DNA of 64,000 bases from Halarchaeum grantii (GCF_014647455.2 NZ_BMPF01000002.1:558001-622000); one strand, 5' to 3'. Shown: positions 1 to 8,811, counted from the stretch's first letter. Notes: generated by a model from the letters alone, not told the origin. Translations and numbers: made by a program.

Positions 1-242
1 GCCTCGCAGAAGGACTCGAACTCCGCGTAGGTGCCGACCGAGACTTCGAGGAGCGACGCGAAGAGCGCGTCGCGCGCCGTCTCCACGACGTCGCTCGTCA
101 CGCGCTCGCGGTACTCCTCGCGGTCGAACTCCATCGCCTTCGCCGTTTCTCGAGTGACGGTCTGCGCGGCCGGCCCGAGCTCGCGATACTGGTCGGCCGC
201 CTCCTCGGGCGTCTCCGGCGCGAGGAATCCACGCTCGTCCAT
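1..242 (-). CDS. DUF5809 family protein (partial, N-terminal part)
   Basis: The first 80 or so residues of a protein that runs off the window's left edge. It starts at an ATG (complement of CAT, 240-242) and reads MDERGFLAPETPEEAADQYR with no stop to base 1. The text is acidic and predicted helical, with no membrane segment. I recognise it as the haloarchaeal family DUF5809, which usually sits beside DUF5810, as it does here 23 nt downstream of that gene. Function unknown. The family call is from memory of the conserved pair. Confidence 0.7.
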   Translation of the reverse strand, partial: MDERGFLAPETPEEAADQYRELGPAAQTVTRETAKAMEFDREEYRERVTSDVVETARDALFASLLEVSVGTYAEFESFCE

Positions 243-265
243 GCCCGGCGAAGGCGCGCCACGCC

Positions 266-757
266 CTACTCGGTTTCGCCTTCGGCGTCGTCGGCCGCGT
301 CGCCGTCGTCCGCGGACTCGGCCGGCGACTCCGCCGAGTCGCCGCCCTGCTCGCGCGTCGCGTTCGCTCCCGCTCGCTCTCCCCGCGATGCCTCCGTTCC
401 GTCGGCATCGCGCTGCATCTCCTGAGTCATCTCGGCGGCGTCCTCGAGGATGCGCTGTGCCTCCCCGCCGAGCGCGCCCGCGCCGCTCGTGTCGACGGCG
501 GGCCCGTTCGACCCGTGGCCGTGGTCGTGCGCGTGGCCCTCGACGGGTTCGGTCTCCACCTCGAACTCGACCGTCTCCGCGTGCTCGGTGACGCGCGGCG
601 CGAGGTCGTCGGTGCCGCCTTCCTCCCAGCCGGCGGCGTGCTCGTCCAGCCACGCCTCGTGGTCGCTCGCGCCCGTCACCGCCGCGAACGCGAGGTGGTC
701 CGCGAGGTGCTCGGCGTCGGGGACGTGCTCGTCACAGACCGGACACGCGTAGCCCAT
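266..757 (-). CDS. DUF5810 family C2H2-type zinc-finger protein
   Basis: A 163-residue acidic protein. The N-terminus reads MGYACPVCDEHVPDAEHLAD followed by HLAF, giving a CxxC...H...H pattern typical of a single zinc finger. A region ending with HDHGHG near the middle may bind metal, and the C-terminal third is a low-complexity Glu/Asp/Ala tail. I prefer the ATG at 757 over an in-frame GTG at 766 because the zinc finger conventionally begins right at the start. It is 23 nt upstream of the DUF5809 gene and probably co-transcribed with it. Nucleic-acid or protein binding is plausible, but function is unknown. Confidence 0.8.
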   Translation of the reverse strand: MGYACPVCDEHVPDAEHLADHLAFAAVTGASDHEAWLDEHAAGWEEGGTDDLAPRVTEHAETVEFEVETEPVEGHAHDHGHGSNGPAVDTSGAGALGGEAQRILEDAAEMTQEMQRDADGTEASRGERAGANATREQGGDSAESPAESADDGDAADDAEGETE

Positions 758-797
758 ACCGGGCACCTAGGTGCGGACCAGTAAACGCGTGGCGGTC

Positions 798-1265
798 TCA
801 GAGGCGCGCGATCATCACGAAGGCGTCCTCGCCGTCCGAGTAATAGCGCGGGAGCGTGCGGAGGTACTCGAAGTCGAACGTCCGGTAGAGCGAGATGGCG
901 GGCTCGTTCGAGCGCCGGACTTCGAGTTTCGCGCTCCGGACGCCCTGCGCGTTCAGCACACTGAGCGCGTGCGAGAGGAGCGAGCGCCCGATTCCCTGCC
1001 CGCGAGCGTCCGGGTGGACGGCGATGTCCTTCACGTGGCCGAGCGGGCGGCCGTGGTTCGGGATGGTGTCCGCGACGACGAAGCCCGCGACGCCAGCGCG
1101 CTCCTCCGCGACGAGGAAGCCCGGGTCGCCGAGGTGCTGCTCGAAGGCGGAGAAGGGCCACGGCTGCGCGAACGACTCCTTCTCGATGCGGAAGACGTCC
1201 AAGAGGTCGCCACGCCGCGCCTGTCGGATGCCGGCGTGTTCGACCCGGTCGGCAGCCGTCGTCAC
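798..1265 (-). CDS. rimI: Ribosomal protein S18-alanine N-acetyltransferase (RimI-type GNAT)
   Basis: A 155-residue GNAT acetyltransferase that would acetylate protein N-termini with acetyl-CoA. Conserved features are the N-terminal phrase FRIEKESFAQPWPFSAFEQH, the acetyl-CoA loop VHPDARGQGIGRSLL (motif Q/RxxGxG/A) and the C-terminal NEPAISLYRTFDFEYLRTLPRYY, which is characteristic of RimI/Ard1-type enzymes. The archaeal counterpart acetylates many proteins, not only S18. The start is placed at GTG 1265, matching family length. The open frame extends further upstream but without family-like sequence. The gene lies between the DUF5810 gene and aconitase on the same strand. Confidence 0.85.
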   Translation of the reverse strand: MTTAADRVEHAGIRQARRGDLLDVFRIEKESFAQPWPFSAFEQHLGDPGFLVAEERAGVAGFVVADTIPNHGRPLGHVKDIAVHPDARGQGIGRSLLSHALSVLNAQGVRSAKLEVRRSNEPAISLYRTFDFEYLRTLPRYYSDGEDAFVMIARL

Positions 1266-1342
1266 GAGTGCGCGTAGGGGGCCGGGGGGTATGTACGCTG
1301 TGGCCCGCGACCGGCGCGCGTCGCCGCGGCTGGCCGAGCGAG

Positions 1343-1347
1343 AAAAA
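1343..1347 (-). terminator. Oligo-T terminator after aconitase
   Basis: Five consecutive T residues on the minus strand, about 20 nt beyond the aconitase stop codon, followed by a GC-rich stretch. Archaeal transcription commonly ends at such T-tracts without a hairpin. Confidence 0.45.
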
Positions 1348-1365
1348 CGAAAGGAGAGTGGAGCG

Positions 1366-3354
1366 TTAGTCGTCGGCGGGCGTCGCGCCGGAGTCGCCCT
1401 CGCCGTACTGCTGCTTCGTGAGCGAGAGCTTGCCACCGGCCGCGAGGATACGACGCTCGCGCTCGGAGGCGTCGAGGTAGCCCGTGGCCTCCCAGTCGTC
1501 GTTCACGCGGACCGTGAACTCCTCCTGGCCGGACTTGACGGCCTCCTCGACGTCGTCGACGATCTCGATGTCGTCGCCCTGTTCGATCTTCGCGTAGGTC
1601 TCCTCGTCGATGGTGAGCGGGAGGAGGCCGAAGTTGAACAGGTTCGCCTTGTGAATGCGGGCGAAGGACTGCGCGAGGACGCCCTCGATGCCGAGGTACA
1701 TCGGACAGAGGGCGGCGTGCTCACGCGAGGAGCCCTGACCGTAGTTCTCGCCGGCGACGAGGAAGCCCCCGTCGGACTGCTTCGCGCGCTCGGCGAACGT
1801 GTCGTCGACGCGCGAGAGCGTGAACTCGGAGAGCTTCGGGACGTTGGAGCGGAACTTCAGGATGTCCGACGTCGCCGGGATGATGTGATCGGTGGTGATG
1901 TTGTCCTCCATCTTCAGGAGGGCTTCACCTTCGAGGTGGGCGTCGAGCGGGTCCTTCAGCGGGACGTCGCCGATGTTCGGGCCCTTGATGAGGTCGTCGT
2001 CGATGGCTTCCTCGGGCGCGATGATGTCGGGGTCGTCCTGCCCCATGCCGGGGCTGTAGGAGTCGCCCATCGTGAGGCCGGGCGCCTCGAGGTCGCCGAG
2101 TTCGTCGGCGAGGTCGCGCGGGTCGACGATTTCGCCCTTGATCGCGGCAGCGGCCGCGACCTCCGGGGAGCAGAGGTAGACGGAGTCGTCCTCGATACCG
2201 GAGCGGCCCTCGAAGTTGCGGTTGAACGTCCGGAGGCTGACGGAGTCGGAGGCCGGCACGTGACCGATGCCGATACAGGCACCACAGGTCGCCTCGGAGA
2301 AGTTGACGCCGGCGGCCATCATCTCGGCCGTCCAGCCCTCGCGGGCGAGCATCTCGGAGGCCTGCTTGGAGCCGGGCGCGACGATCATCTCGGTGTGCTT
2401 GGCGACCTCGCGGTCCTCGACCATCTTCGCGGCCGGGAGGATGTCCTCGTAGGCGCCGTTCGTACAGGAGCCGACCATGACCTGCTCGACGTCCTCGCCC
2501 GCGACTTCGCGGACCGGGACGACGTTGTCGGGCATGGAGGGCGTCGCGATGAGCGGCTCGAGGTCGGAGAGGTCGATGGTGACCGTGTCCGCGTAGTCGG
2601 CGTCCTCGTCGGCCTGCAGCTCGACGTACTCGTCCTCGCGACCGATGCGGGAGAGCCAGTCCTTCGTCTTCTCGTCCGTCTCGAAGATGGAGGACGTGGC
2701 GCCGAGTTCGGTGCCGAGGTTCGTGATGGTGGTGCGCTCGGGGATGGTGAGGGATTCCGCGCCCTCGCCCGTGTACTCGAAGATCTTGCCGACGCCGCCC
2801 TTCACGGAGAGGCGACGGAGCATCTCGAGCGCGATGTCCTTCGCGGTGGCCCACTCGGGGAGCTCACCCTCGAGCTGGACGTTGACGATCTCCGGCACCT
2901 CGACGTAGTAGGGGCCGCCGCCCATCGCGACGGCGATGTCGAGGCCACCCGCGCCGATGGCGAGTTCACCGAGGCCGCCGGGCGTCGGCGTGTGGCTGTC
3001 GGACCCGAGGAGGGTCTTGCCGGGCGCGGCGAAGTTCTCCTTGTGGACCTGGTGGCAGATGCCGTTCCCGGGCCGGGAGAAGTACGCCCCGTACGTTCCC
3101 GCCGCGGAGCGGAGGAAGCGGTGGTCGTCCGTGTTCTTGAAGTCGAACTGATAGGTCTGGTGGTCGCAGTACTGCGCGGCGAGCTCTGTCTGCACTTCGT
3201 CGAGCTCGAGCGCCTCGAACTGCAGCCAGACCATCGTCCCCGTGGTGTCCTGCGTGAGGACCTGGTCGATCTCGATCCCGATTTCCTCGCCGGTTTCGAG
3301 TTCACCCTCAACGAGGTGGTCGTCGAGGATTTTCTCCGTCAGCGTTTGTCCCAT
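1366..3354 (-). CDS. acn: Aconitate hydratase
   Basis: A 662-residue aconitase that converts citrate to isocitrate in the TCA cycle. Three cysteines expected to hold the [4Fe-4S] cluster are visible: C297 in GSCTNG, and C357 and C360 in TCGACIG. The order is the catalytic Fe-S domain, a linker, and a C-terminal swivel domain with GENYGQGSSREH, typical of the archaeal/mitochondrial single-chain type. I chose the ATG at 3354 (MGQTLTEKILDDHLVEG). An upstream in-frame extension to 3405 covers the TATA box and is not credible. The gene stands alone and diverges from dut. Confidence 0.95.
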   Translation of the reverse strand: MGQTLTEKILDDHLVEGELETGEEIGIEIDQVLTQDTTGTMVWLQFEALELDEVQTELAAQYCDHQTYQFDFKNTDDHRFLRSAAGTYGAYFSRPGNGICHQVHKENFAAPGKTLLGSDSHTPTPGGLGELAIGAGGLDIAVAMGGGPYYVEVPEIVNVQLEGELPEWATAKDIALEMLRRLSVKGGVGKIFEYTGEGAESLTIPERTTITNLGTELGATSSIFETDEKTKDWLSRIGREDEYVELQADEDADYADTVTIDLSDLEPLIATPSMPDNVVPVREVAGEDVEQVMVGSCTNGAYEDILPAAKMVEDREVAKHTEMIVAPGSKQASEMLAREGWTAEMMAAGVNFSEATCGACIGIGHVPASDSVSLRTFNRNFEGRSGIEDDSVYLCSPEVAAAAAIKGEIVDPRDLADELGDLEAPGLTMGDSYSPGMGQDDPDIIAPEEAIDDDLIKGPNIGDVPLKDPLDAHLEGEALLKMEDNITTDHIIPATSDILKFRSNVPKLSEFTLSRVDDTFAERAKQSDGGFLVAGENYGQGSSREHAALCPMYLGIEGVLAQSFARIHKANLFNFGLLPLTIDEETYAKIEQGDDIEIVDDVEEAVKSGQEEFTVRVNDDWEATGYLDASERERRILAAGGKLSLTKQQYGEGDSGATPADD

Positions 3355-3380
3355 AGCGGACGGAAGTCGGTATGCGACGA

Positions 3381-3388
3381 TTATAAAT
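3381..3388 (-). promoter_or_regulatory. TATA box of aconitase
   Basis: The minus strand reads ATTTATAA with its near end 27 nt upstream of the aconitase ATG at 3354. That spacing predicts transcription starting at or next to the start codon, i.e. a leaderless mRNA, the usual haloarchaeal arrangement. Confidence 0.6.
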
Positions 3389-3568
3389 CCCGCGTGTTTA
3401 TTCATACCGTAGAACGTCCTAATATGGCTTCTATTCCCTTAATTCGCGCGTGGACGGGGTCCGGAGCCGCCGCGTGCGGCCCCGAGATGGCTTCTTCGTG
3501 GTATTTCGTGAACGAGGGGTCGACGCCGAATCGACAGACGGTTGAACCAGCCACCGACAGGAGTCGAT

Positions 3569-4045
3569 ATGTTCGAGAGTGGCGCGTTCGTCGCCGACGC
3601 CCTCGGCGACGTCACCGACGAACAGGTGCAGCCGAACGGCGTCGACCTCACCCTCGGGAGCGTCGAGGCGCAGACCGAACCGGGGCGCATCACGACCGAC
3701 GGGAAGACCGTCGGCGAGCGCGACGCCGTCGAGACGGTCGAACGCGACGGGCGCGAGTGCTACGCGCTCGACCCGGGATACTACGTCGCGCAGTACGCCG
3801 AGACCGTCCGCGTCCCCGAGGGCCACGTCGGCTTCGTCTACCCGCGTTCGAGCCTGATGCGCAACTCCTGTATGCTCCACACGGCCGTCTGGGACGCCGG
3901 CTACGAGGGGAAGGGCGAGGGGTTACTGGAGGTCGGCCGGCCCATCGAGATCGAGGTTGGGGCGCGCTTCGCACAGTTCGTCCTCGCGGAGGCCGAGCAC
4001 GAGGACGCCTACGACGGGAGCTATCAGGGCGAACGCCTCGACTAG
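3569..4045 (+). CDS. dut: dUTP diphosphatase (dCTP deaminase/dUTPase fold)
   Basis: A 158-residue nucleotide hydrolase that should remove dUTP to keep uracil out of DNA. Family motifs are VQPNGVDLTLGSVEAQTEPG at the N-terminus, VGFVYPRSSLMRNSCMLHTA (substrate-binding loop) and WDAGYEGKGEG, then GARFAQFVLAEAE and the C-terminal GSYQGERLD. The sequence matches haloarchaeal proteins annotated as deoxyuridine triphosphatase. A bifunctional dCTP deaminase activity cannot be excluded from sequence alone. The start is ATG 3569, because upstream sequence is not family-like. The stop overlaps by 3 nt the stop codon of the convergent gene at 4042-4512. Confidence 0.85.
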   Translation: MFESGAFVADALGDVTDEQVQPNGVDLTLGSVEAQTEPGRITTDGKTVGERDAVETVERDGRECYALDPGYYVAQYAETVRVPEGHVGFVYPRSSLMRNSCMLHTAVWDAGYEGKGEGLLEVGRPIEIEVGARFAQFVLAEAEHEDAYDGSYQGERLD

Positions 4046-4512
4046 CGCTCGACGGCGTCGAAGAGGGGGGCGAGCGTGTCGACGAGCGCCGCGTCCGCGT
4101 CGGCCGACACTCGGGCGTACGCGCTCCCGCCCGCGTACGTGTGCCCGCGAGTGAGAACGTGCAGGAGGCGGAACGTCCGCTCGGCGCCGAGGGCGTCCGC
4201 GAAGGCGTCGACGGCGTCGACGTACACGGCGGCGTCGGCGCGGTCGTCGAGCCCCGCACGGAGCGCGGCGGCGAGGTCGGCCGGCCCGGACACCGACTCG
4301 ACGGGCGCGGCGCAGTCGGCCGGGACGTCGGCACCGAGCGTGACGATACGGGGCGGTGAGTCGATACCCGACGGCCCCCACCGCTCGAGGAGCGCCTGCG
4401 GCGTCGTGTCGGCGAGGGCGGCGACGGCGCGCGCGTCGCCTGCGTCCGCCGCGAGCGACGAGAGCGCGTCCTCGGTCGTGCCGACGACGAGCACGCTCCG
4501 GCCCGTGTCCAT
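4042..4512 (-). CDS. Haloarchaeal hypothetical protein (DUF7504-like)
   Basis: A 156-residue soluble acidic protein beginning MDTGRSVLVVGTTEDALSSL. The first strand-and-loop resembles the start of a RecA/RAD55-like fold, but a functional Walker A motif is absent. The central VYVDAVDAFADALG and RTFRLLHVLTRGHTYAGG fit haloarchaeal proteins labelled DUF7504, which I take as degenerate RecA-like or regulator-associated proteins. No transmembrane segment. It is convergent with dut (stops overlapping). The family call is from memory. Confidence 0.6.
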   Translation of the reverse strand: MDTGRSVLVVGTTEDALSSLAADAGDARAVAALADTTPQALLERWGPSGIDSPPRIVTLGADVPADCAAPVESVSGPADLAAALRAGLDDRADAAVYVDAVDAFADALGAERTFRLLHVLTRGHTYAGGSAYARVSADADAALVDTLAPLFDAVER

Positions 4513-4619
4513 ACGTGTCCCACCTATCACTCGTCCATAAATGTGTGGATAATCGACAGGTGTGTGAGAAGGGCGTCGCGGGCGGGTTCGTCCGCCGCGC
4601 CGGGGACCCGGGCGGCCGC

Positions 4620-5315
4620 TCAGACGCGGCGGCGGACGAGCGCGAACACGGCGAGGAGCGCGACGACCGCGGCGACCACCGCACCGCCGACTGCGGTCGT
4701 CAGGAGCGGTATCGAGGTGCCCGTCGACCCGCTCGTCGGGGCGTCGGCGGCGCTCGCGGACGACCCGTCGTCGGCGCGCTCGGAATCGCGGACCGTCACG
4801 GTGCCCGCGTCGGTGGCGGGTTCGACGGCCGCCCCGCCGTCCGCGTCGAACTGGCGGGGCTCGACGGAGAGGTTCACCGCGCCGGGCGCGACGCCGGAGA
4901 GTTCGACGGTGGCGAGGACGACGTCGGACGCGCCGGGCTGGACGCGCTCACGCAGGTCCGCGGCCTCGACGGTCACGCGCCGACCGTCGTCACCGATGGC
5001 GGGGTCGGTCGTCAGCCCGAACGTGTCGGGGTAGCTCGCGTTCGAGATGCGGGCGGCGTCGCCCGCGACGCGAACGTCGAGCGCGAACCCCGCGAGGCCC
5101 TCCGGCGCTTCGGTGAGGACGACGTCGGCCGTCGCCGTGCCGTTCGCCGCGAGTTCGGCGTTCGCGACCCGGACGGTCGGTGTGGCGGACGCGTCGGCGG
5201 CCGCGCCGCTCGGCGACGCGGCGCCGGACGGCCCGACGAGCGCGGCGGCGAGGAGCGCGACGACGAACGCGCCGACGAGTGCGACTCGGACGGGGTCGAG
5301 GTCTGACGAGGGCAT
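4620..5315 (-). CDS. Membrane-anchored cohesin-like surface protein
   Basis: A 231-residue exported protein. Residues about 10-33 form a signal peptide or N-terminal membrane segment. Residues about 45-175 form a beta-rich domain that aligns with the cohesin-like domain of the adjacent PhoX-type protein (shared features include ISNASYPD versus ITSASYPD, LATVELSGV versus LATVTLSGV, and a DGxxx spacer before them). A Ser/Thr/Ala/Asp-rich linker follows at 176-205, then a C-terminal hydrophobic helix ending in ALVRRRV, which would anchor it with the positive residues inside. It is 27 nt downstream of the PhoX-type gene and almost certainly in its operon. A surface receptor role is inferred. Confidence 0.8.
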   Translation of the reverse strand: MPSSDLDPVRVALVGAFVVALLAAALVGPSGAASPSGAAADASATPTVRVANAELAANGTATADVVLTEAPEGLAGFALDVRVAGDAARISNASYPDTFGLTTDPAIGDDGRRVTVEAADLRERVQPGASDVVLATVELSGVAPGAVNLSVEPRQFDADGGAAVEPATDAGTVTVRDSERADDGSSASAADAPTSGSTGTSIPLLTTAVGGAVVAAVVALLAVFALVRRRV

Positions 5316-5342
5316 CTGCGTGGGTGGGGTGTGACTAGGGGC

Positions 5343-8057
5343 TCACTGCTCGACGCCGGCCTCCTCGTAGAGGTGGACGATGTCGGCGTAGTCGAGGCGG
5401 TCGTTCTCGTTGAAGTCGAAGCTGCGCGCGTTCGACGCTACGCTCTTCGATTCCATGCGGTCGAAGAGGAGGACGACGTCGTCGTAGTCGACGCGGCCGT
5501 TGCCGTTGACGTCCTCGTAGCGGCCGTCGCCGTCCGGGTCGGACGGCACCGACCCGCTGCCGGCGACGCTGGCGGGGCCGGTGACCGTGACGCCCGAGCG
5601 GGTTTCGACGGCGACGTTCTGCCCCTCGTCGTCGTCGAGGGCGGCGCTCACGTCGAGGTCGGCCGCGCCCCCGCCGACGCCGGAGAGCGTGACCGTCGCG
5701 AGCGTGAACTCGACGCCGTCGGCCTGCATCGCCTCGTTCACGTCCGCGAACTCGAAGGCGGCGGTCGAGCCGTCCTCGGCGATGGACGGCGGCTGGTTGA
5801 GGCCGGCCGCGTCGGGGTAGCTCGCGCTCGTGATCTCGGCGACATCGGTGTCGGAGACGCCCACCGAGAACGTCCCGCCGGAGAGGCCGTCCGGGATGTG
5901 CTTCGCGCGCACCTCGACGGTGACCGACTCGCCCTGTCCGACGGCGGCGGAGCCGACGGCGACCGTCGGGTTCGGCTGGTAGACCCAGAGGCAGTCGTTC
6001 GGGTAGGAGCGCCGGGACTCCGCGAACCCGTCCTCACAGCAGAGGACGCGGCCGTCGTCCATCGCGTAGACGTTGTCGATGTTCCGAACGGCGTCGTTCG
6101 CGGCCTGCGGGCCGTCCGTGAAGTCCGGCCCGACGACGACGGGTTCGAGCGTCGAGACGTCGTAGTTCGCGTCGAGTTCCGCGCGGTAGACGACGCCGCC
6201 GTCGACGCGGTCCATCTGGAGGTCGCCCGTGTCGTCGGCCATGTCGTCGTTGAACTCGGAGATGCCGAAGTAAACGTAGTCGCCGGGGCCGGCGTCGTCG
6301 ACGCTGTCGATGCCCTCGGCCTTGTTGAACTCGATGGACGCGCCGATCTCCTTCGCGGCGGCGCGCGTCTCGAGGAACGGGACGCGGCGCAGGCCCTCGT
6401 CGACGCCGTCGTGGCCGCGCGCCTCGTACTGGCGCGCCCACTCGACGATCTCCTCGTTCGTGATGTAGTTCTGGTTGCCGTTCTCGATGACCGCCTTGTC
6501 GGCCTCCTCGATGGCCGTCGCGCGGTCCTCCGTCCAGTCGGTCTCCGCGTGCGTCTCGAGGTAGTCCGCCTGCGTGACGTCGTCGTACTCGGCGATCCAC
6601 GACTCGATCTCCGCGTTCGAGGCGTGCCCGAGCGGCACCCACTCGACGTCGAGGGCGACGTCCGCCGGGGACGCGCGCGTGCCGGAGTCGGCGGCGCTCG
6701 CGGCGTCGTTCGTGACCTTCGGCGCGTAGAGCGTGCCCGCGAGCTCCATCGGGTCGTCGTAGCTCGGAATCTCCTCGTCCGCGACGAACTTGTAGATGCC
6801 CTTGCTGTCGCCGTCGGACGCGCCGTAGACCGTCCGCAGGTCGTTCTGGAAGTTCGGCGACTCCCACGCCGCCCGCCCGAGGACGTAGTACTTGATGGGC
6901 TCGGGCGTCTCGGCGTGCGGCTCGCGGTAGTCGACGTGGTAGCCGTAGCGGTACGGGTTCGGGTACGCCTCGTCCGTGATGGGCGTGCCCGTGTTCTTCG
7001 CGTCCTCCACGACCTCGGTCTTCGCGTACGCGTCCGCCGTCGAGGTGTCGACCCCGGTCGCGTCACGCGGGAACGCACCGAGCTGGTAGGCGAGGAGTTC
7101 GACGCCCGCGAGCGCCCAGTTGCCCTGCACGGACCACGACTCGTCGCCGTAGTACTCGTCGACCGCGCTCTGGATGCCCGTGGGGTTCGGGCGGTTCCAG
7201 AACTGACAGCCGCCGACGAGCCCCTTCCCGGTGCCGGCCTCGACGATGTCGCCCACCGTCGCCTTGTAGGAGACGCGCGGGTGGGCGTAGTTCTCCTCCG
7301 AGGAGACCATCGTGTCCCACGGCGTGCGGTCGCCGTAGCAGTTGATCATCGTGCCCCCGAGGTCGCGCAGTTCCTCGGTGTTCGCCATGTTGATGGCGTT
7401 CTCGAGGTCGGCCTCCCACTCGCCGGTCGCCGCGTTCTTGCTGAGCGGGATGCGCGAGACGTTCCCCGGCGTGGACTCGAAGTTCGTAAAGAGGTGGCCC
7501 TCCGTTCCCGCCTCGTTCGACGCGATGAACTGGTTGCAGTCAGGCGTGTAGCCCGCCTCCGAGTAGCGCGTCCCCGGGAACTTGTCGATGGGCTCGCCGT
7601 CCGGCGTCTCCGGGACGCCGAGTTGCTCGCTCGCGCCGTTGATCGGTTCCTCCCGCCGGGCGAGCATGACGTAATCGCCGTCGGCGGTCCGCACGGAGTG
7701 CTGTTCGTCCTGCGTCTCGGGGGCGGAGAGCTCCTCGAAGTCGTCGTTGCTCCCGTTCATCGCGAAGGAGAAGCCCTTCACGTAGCCGATGCCCGCGCGG
7801 TCGTAGGGCGCGACGTTGTCGGTGCTCGGGTGCTGGAGGCTGTAGAGGAGCGTCCCGTCGTCGAAGACGAACGGGCCGGTGACCTCCGCGCCGAACGCCG
7901 TGTTCGAGAAGCGCTTGAGCGACCCCTTGACGCTCGGCGCGCCCGGCGTGTCCGATTCCTCGACGTCCGCGCTCGCGATCCCACTGCCGGCCACGCTCGC
8001 GCCGAGTGCGGCGGCGACTGAACTCGCCATCAGTTGTCGACGGCTGATATCGACCAT
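5343..8057 (-). CDS. Secreted PhoX-type (DUF839) protein with cohesin-like and dockerin domains
   Basis: A 904-residue exported protein. A Tat signal is evident at the start (ISRRQLMASS, then a hydrophobic run to about residue 30). Residues about 45-690 match the PhoX/DUF839 family, calcium- and iron-dependent phosphatases, with landmarks GTMINCYGDRTPWDTMVSSE and EENYAHPR. Residues 698-828 form a cohesin-like beta domain, and 840-904 carry two calcium-loop repeats (DVNGNGRVDYDD and DFNENDRLDYAD), which is the layout of a type I dockerin. The start is ATG 8057. Seven upstream in-frame codons are less likely. Phosphatase activity is inferred from the family. The dockerin suggests binding to a cohesin, perhaps the product of the next gene. 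Confidence 0.85.
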   Translation of the reverse strand: MVDISRRQLMASSVAAALGASVAGSGIASADVEESDTPGAPSVKGSLKRFSNTAFGAEVTGPFVFDDGTLLYSLQHPSTDNVAPYDRAGIGYVKGFSFAMNGSNDDFEELSAPETQDEQHSVRTADGDYVMLARREEPINGASEQLGVPETPDGEPIDKFPGTRYSEAGYTPDCNQFIASNEAGTEGHLFTNFESTPGNVSRIPLSKNAATGEWEADLENAINMANTEELRDLGGTMINCYGDRTPWDTMVSSEENYAHPRVSYKATVGDIVEAGTGKGLVGGCQFWNRPNPTGIQSAVDEYYGDESWSVQGNWALAGVELLAYQLGAFPRDATGVDTSTADAYAKTEVVEDAKNTGTPITDEAYPNPYRYGYHVDYREPHAETPEPIKYYVLGRAAWESPNFQNDLRTVYGASDGDSKGIYKFVADEEIPSYDDPMELAGTLYAPKVTNDAASAADSGTRASPADVALDVEWVPLGHASNAEIESWIAEYDDVTQADYLETHAETDWTEDRATAIEEADKAVIENGNQNYITNEEIVEWARQYEARGHDGVDEGLRRVPFLETRAAAKEIGASIEFNKAEGIDSVDDAGPGDYVYFGISEFNDDMADDTGDLQMDRVDGGVVYRAELDANYDVSTLEPVVVGPDFTDGPQAANDAVRNIDNVYAMDDGRVLCCEDGFAESRRSYPNDCLWVYQPNPTVAVGSAAVGQGESVTVEVRAKHIPDGLSGGTFSVGVSDTDVAEITSASYPDAAGLNQPPSIAEDGSTAAFEFADVNEAMQADGVEFTLATVTLSGVGGGAADLDVSAALDDDEGQNVAVETRSGVTVTGPASVAGSGSVPSDPDGDGRYEDVNGNGRVDYDDVVLLFDRMESKSVASNARSFDFNENDRLDYADIVHLYEEAGVEQ

Positions 8058-8092
8058 GCAGCCGGAGACTTCGGGCAAGAGGTGATAGCTTC

Positions 8093-8100
8093 TTATAATA
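8093..8100 (-). promoter_or_regulatory. TATA box of the PhoX-type operon
   Basis: The minus strand reads TATTATAA, 36 nt before the ATG at 8057. The start of transcription would lie roughly 10 nt before the codon. Confidence 0.45.
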
Positions 8101-8303
8101 TCAGTATTGTCGAGAACGAGTGCGTGCAGTCGGGAAATTGGGTATCAGTCACGTACATAGACGTATAGTGACGGAGACACGGTTCCCGACGGGACCGAGA
8201 GCGCGATCGGGTGCGTGTCGTCGGCCACCGGGTCGCGACGGGATGTGCGTATCGGCCGGCGCGACGGCGAGACCGGTGGCTGGGAGGGGCAGTTCCCGGT
8301 CAG

Positions 8304-8308
8304 AAAAA
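8304..8308 (-). terminator. Oligo-T terminator
   Basis: A run of five T on the minus strand, 18 nt after the stop codon of the hypothetical gene at 8327-8752, in a GC-rich context. Confidence 0.4.
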
Positions 8309-8326
8309 GACGGAGAGACGACGTAC

Positions 8327-8752
8327 TCAGGCGACGCCTTCGGCCTCGGCGCCCTCGCGGATGTCGGCCGCCCGGCCCTCGACCCACTCGACGTAGTCGT
8401 GGACGCGGTAGGGCTTCCGACCGAAGAAGGAGGCGACCCACTCGACGTCGTCGTACTGCGTCAGGAGGTACGCGGCCAGCACCGCCCGTCCGGCGCCGAT
8501 GACCTCCAGCGGGACGCCGCGCTCCCCGGTCGCCGCCTCCTCGAAGCCGTTCGTGCAGAAGTAGACGTCCGCGTACAGTTCGGCCGTCTCCGGGTCCGCG
8601 AACGTCCGGCCCCGATGCTCGGGCGCCTCGAAGCGATACTGCGGTCCGTCGGCGTCCGCGCCCGCCCCACACTCGACGATGCGCACGCCGAGGATGTACT
8701 CTCGGTGAATCGACTCCTCCGACCCGCGTCGTCCGTGGTCTGGTTTCGACAT
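8327..8752 (-). CDS. Haloarchaeal hypothetical protein, 141 aa
   Basis: I do not recognise a named family. The protein is soluble and acidic, with the core reading YRFEAPEHRGRTFADPETAE, LYADVYFCTNGFEEAATGERG and YDDVEWVASFFGRKPYRVHDYVEWVEG. One cysteine is present in the middle. Third-position G/C bias and the well-formed C-terminal half support a real gene. The start ATG 8752 (MSKPDHGRRG) is preceded by AT-rich promoter-like sequence at 8812-8842. The gene is isolated: more than 260 bp of non-coding DNA lies on each side. Confidence 0.65.
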   Translation of the reverse strand: MSKPDHGRRGSEESIHREYILGVRIVECGAGADADGPQYRFEAPEHRGRTFADPETAELYADVYFCTNGFEEAATGERGVPLEVIGAGRAVLAAYLLTQYDDVEWVASFFGRKPYRVHDYVEWVEGRAADIREGAEAEGVA

Positions 8753-8811
8753 GGTGGCGTTCGCCGCCGACCCGCGACGTGGCCGACGTACGGACACCGC
8801 TGTCGAGGCGC

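Noticed and set aside
1-591. Plus-strand open frame over the left edge region
   Set aside because: Arginine/proline-rich translation with no family-like text. It is the complement of the DUF5809/DUF5810 genes.
5331-8021. Long plus-strand open frame opposite the PhoX-type gene
   Set aside because: Val/Arg/Asp-rich antisense translation, typical of high-GC shadow frames. The minus strand has a clear Tat signal and dockerin.
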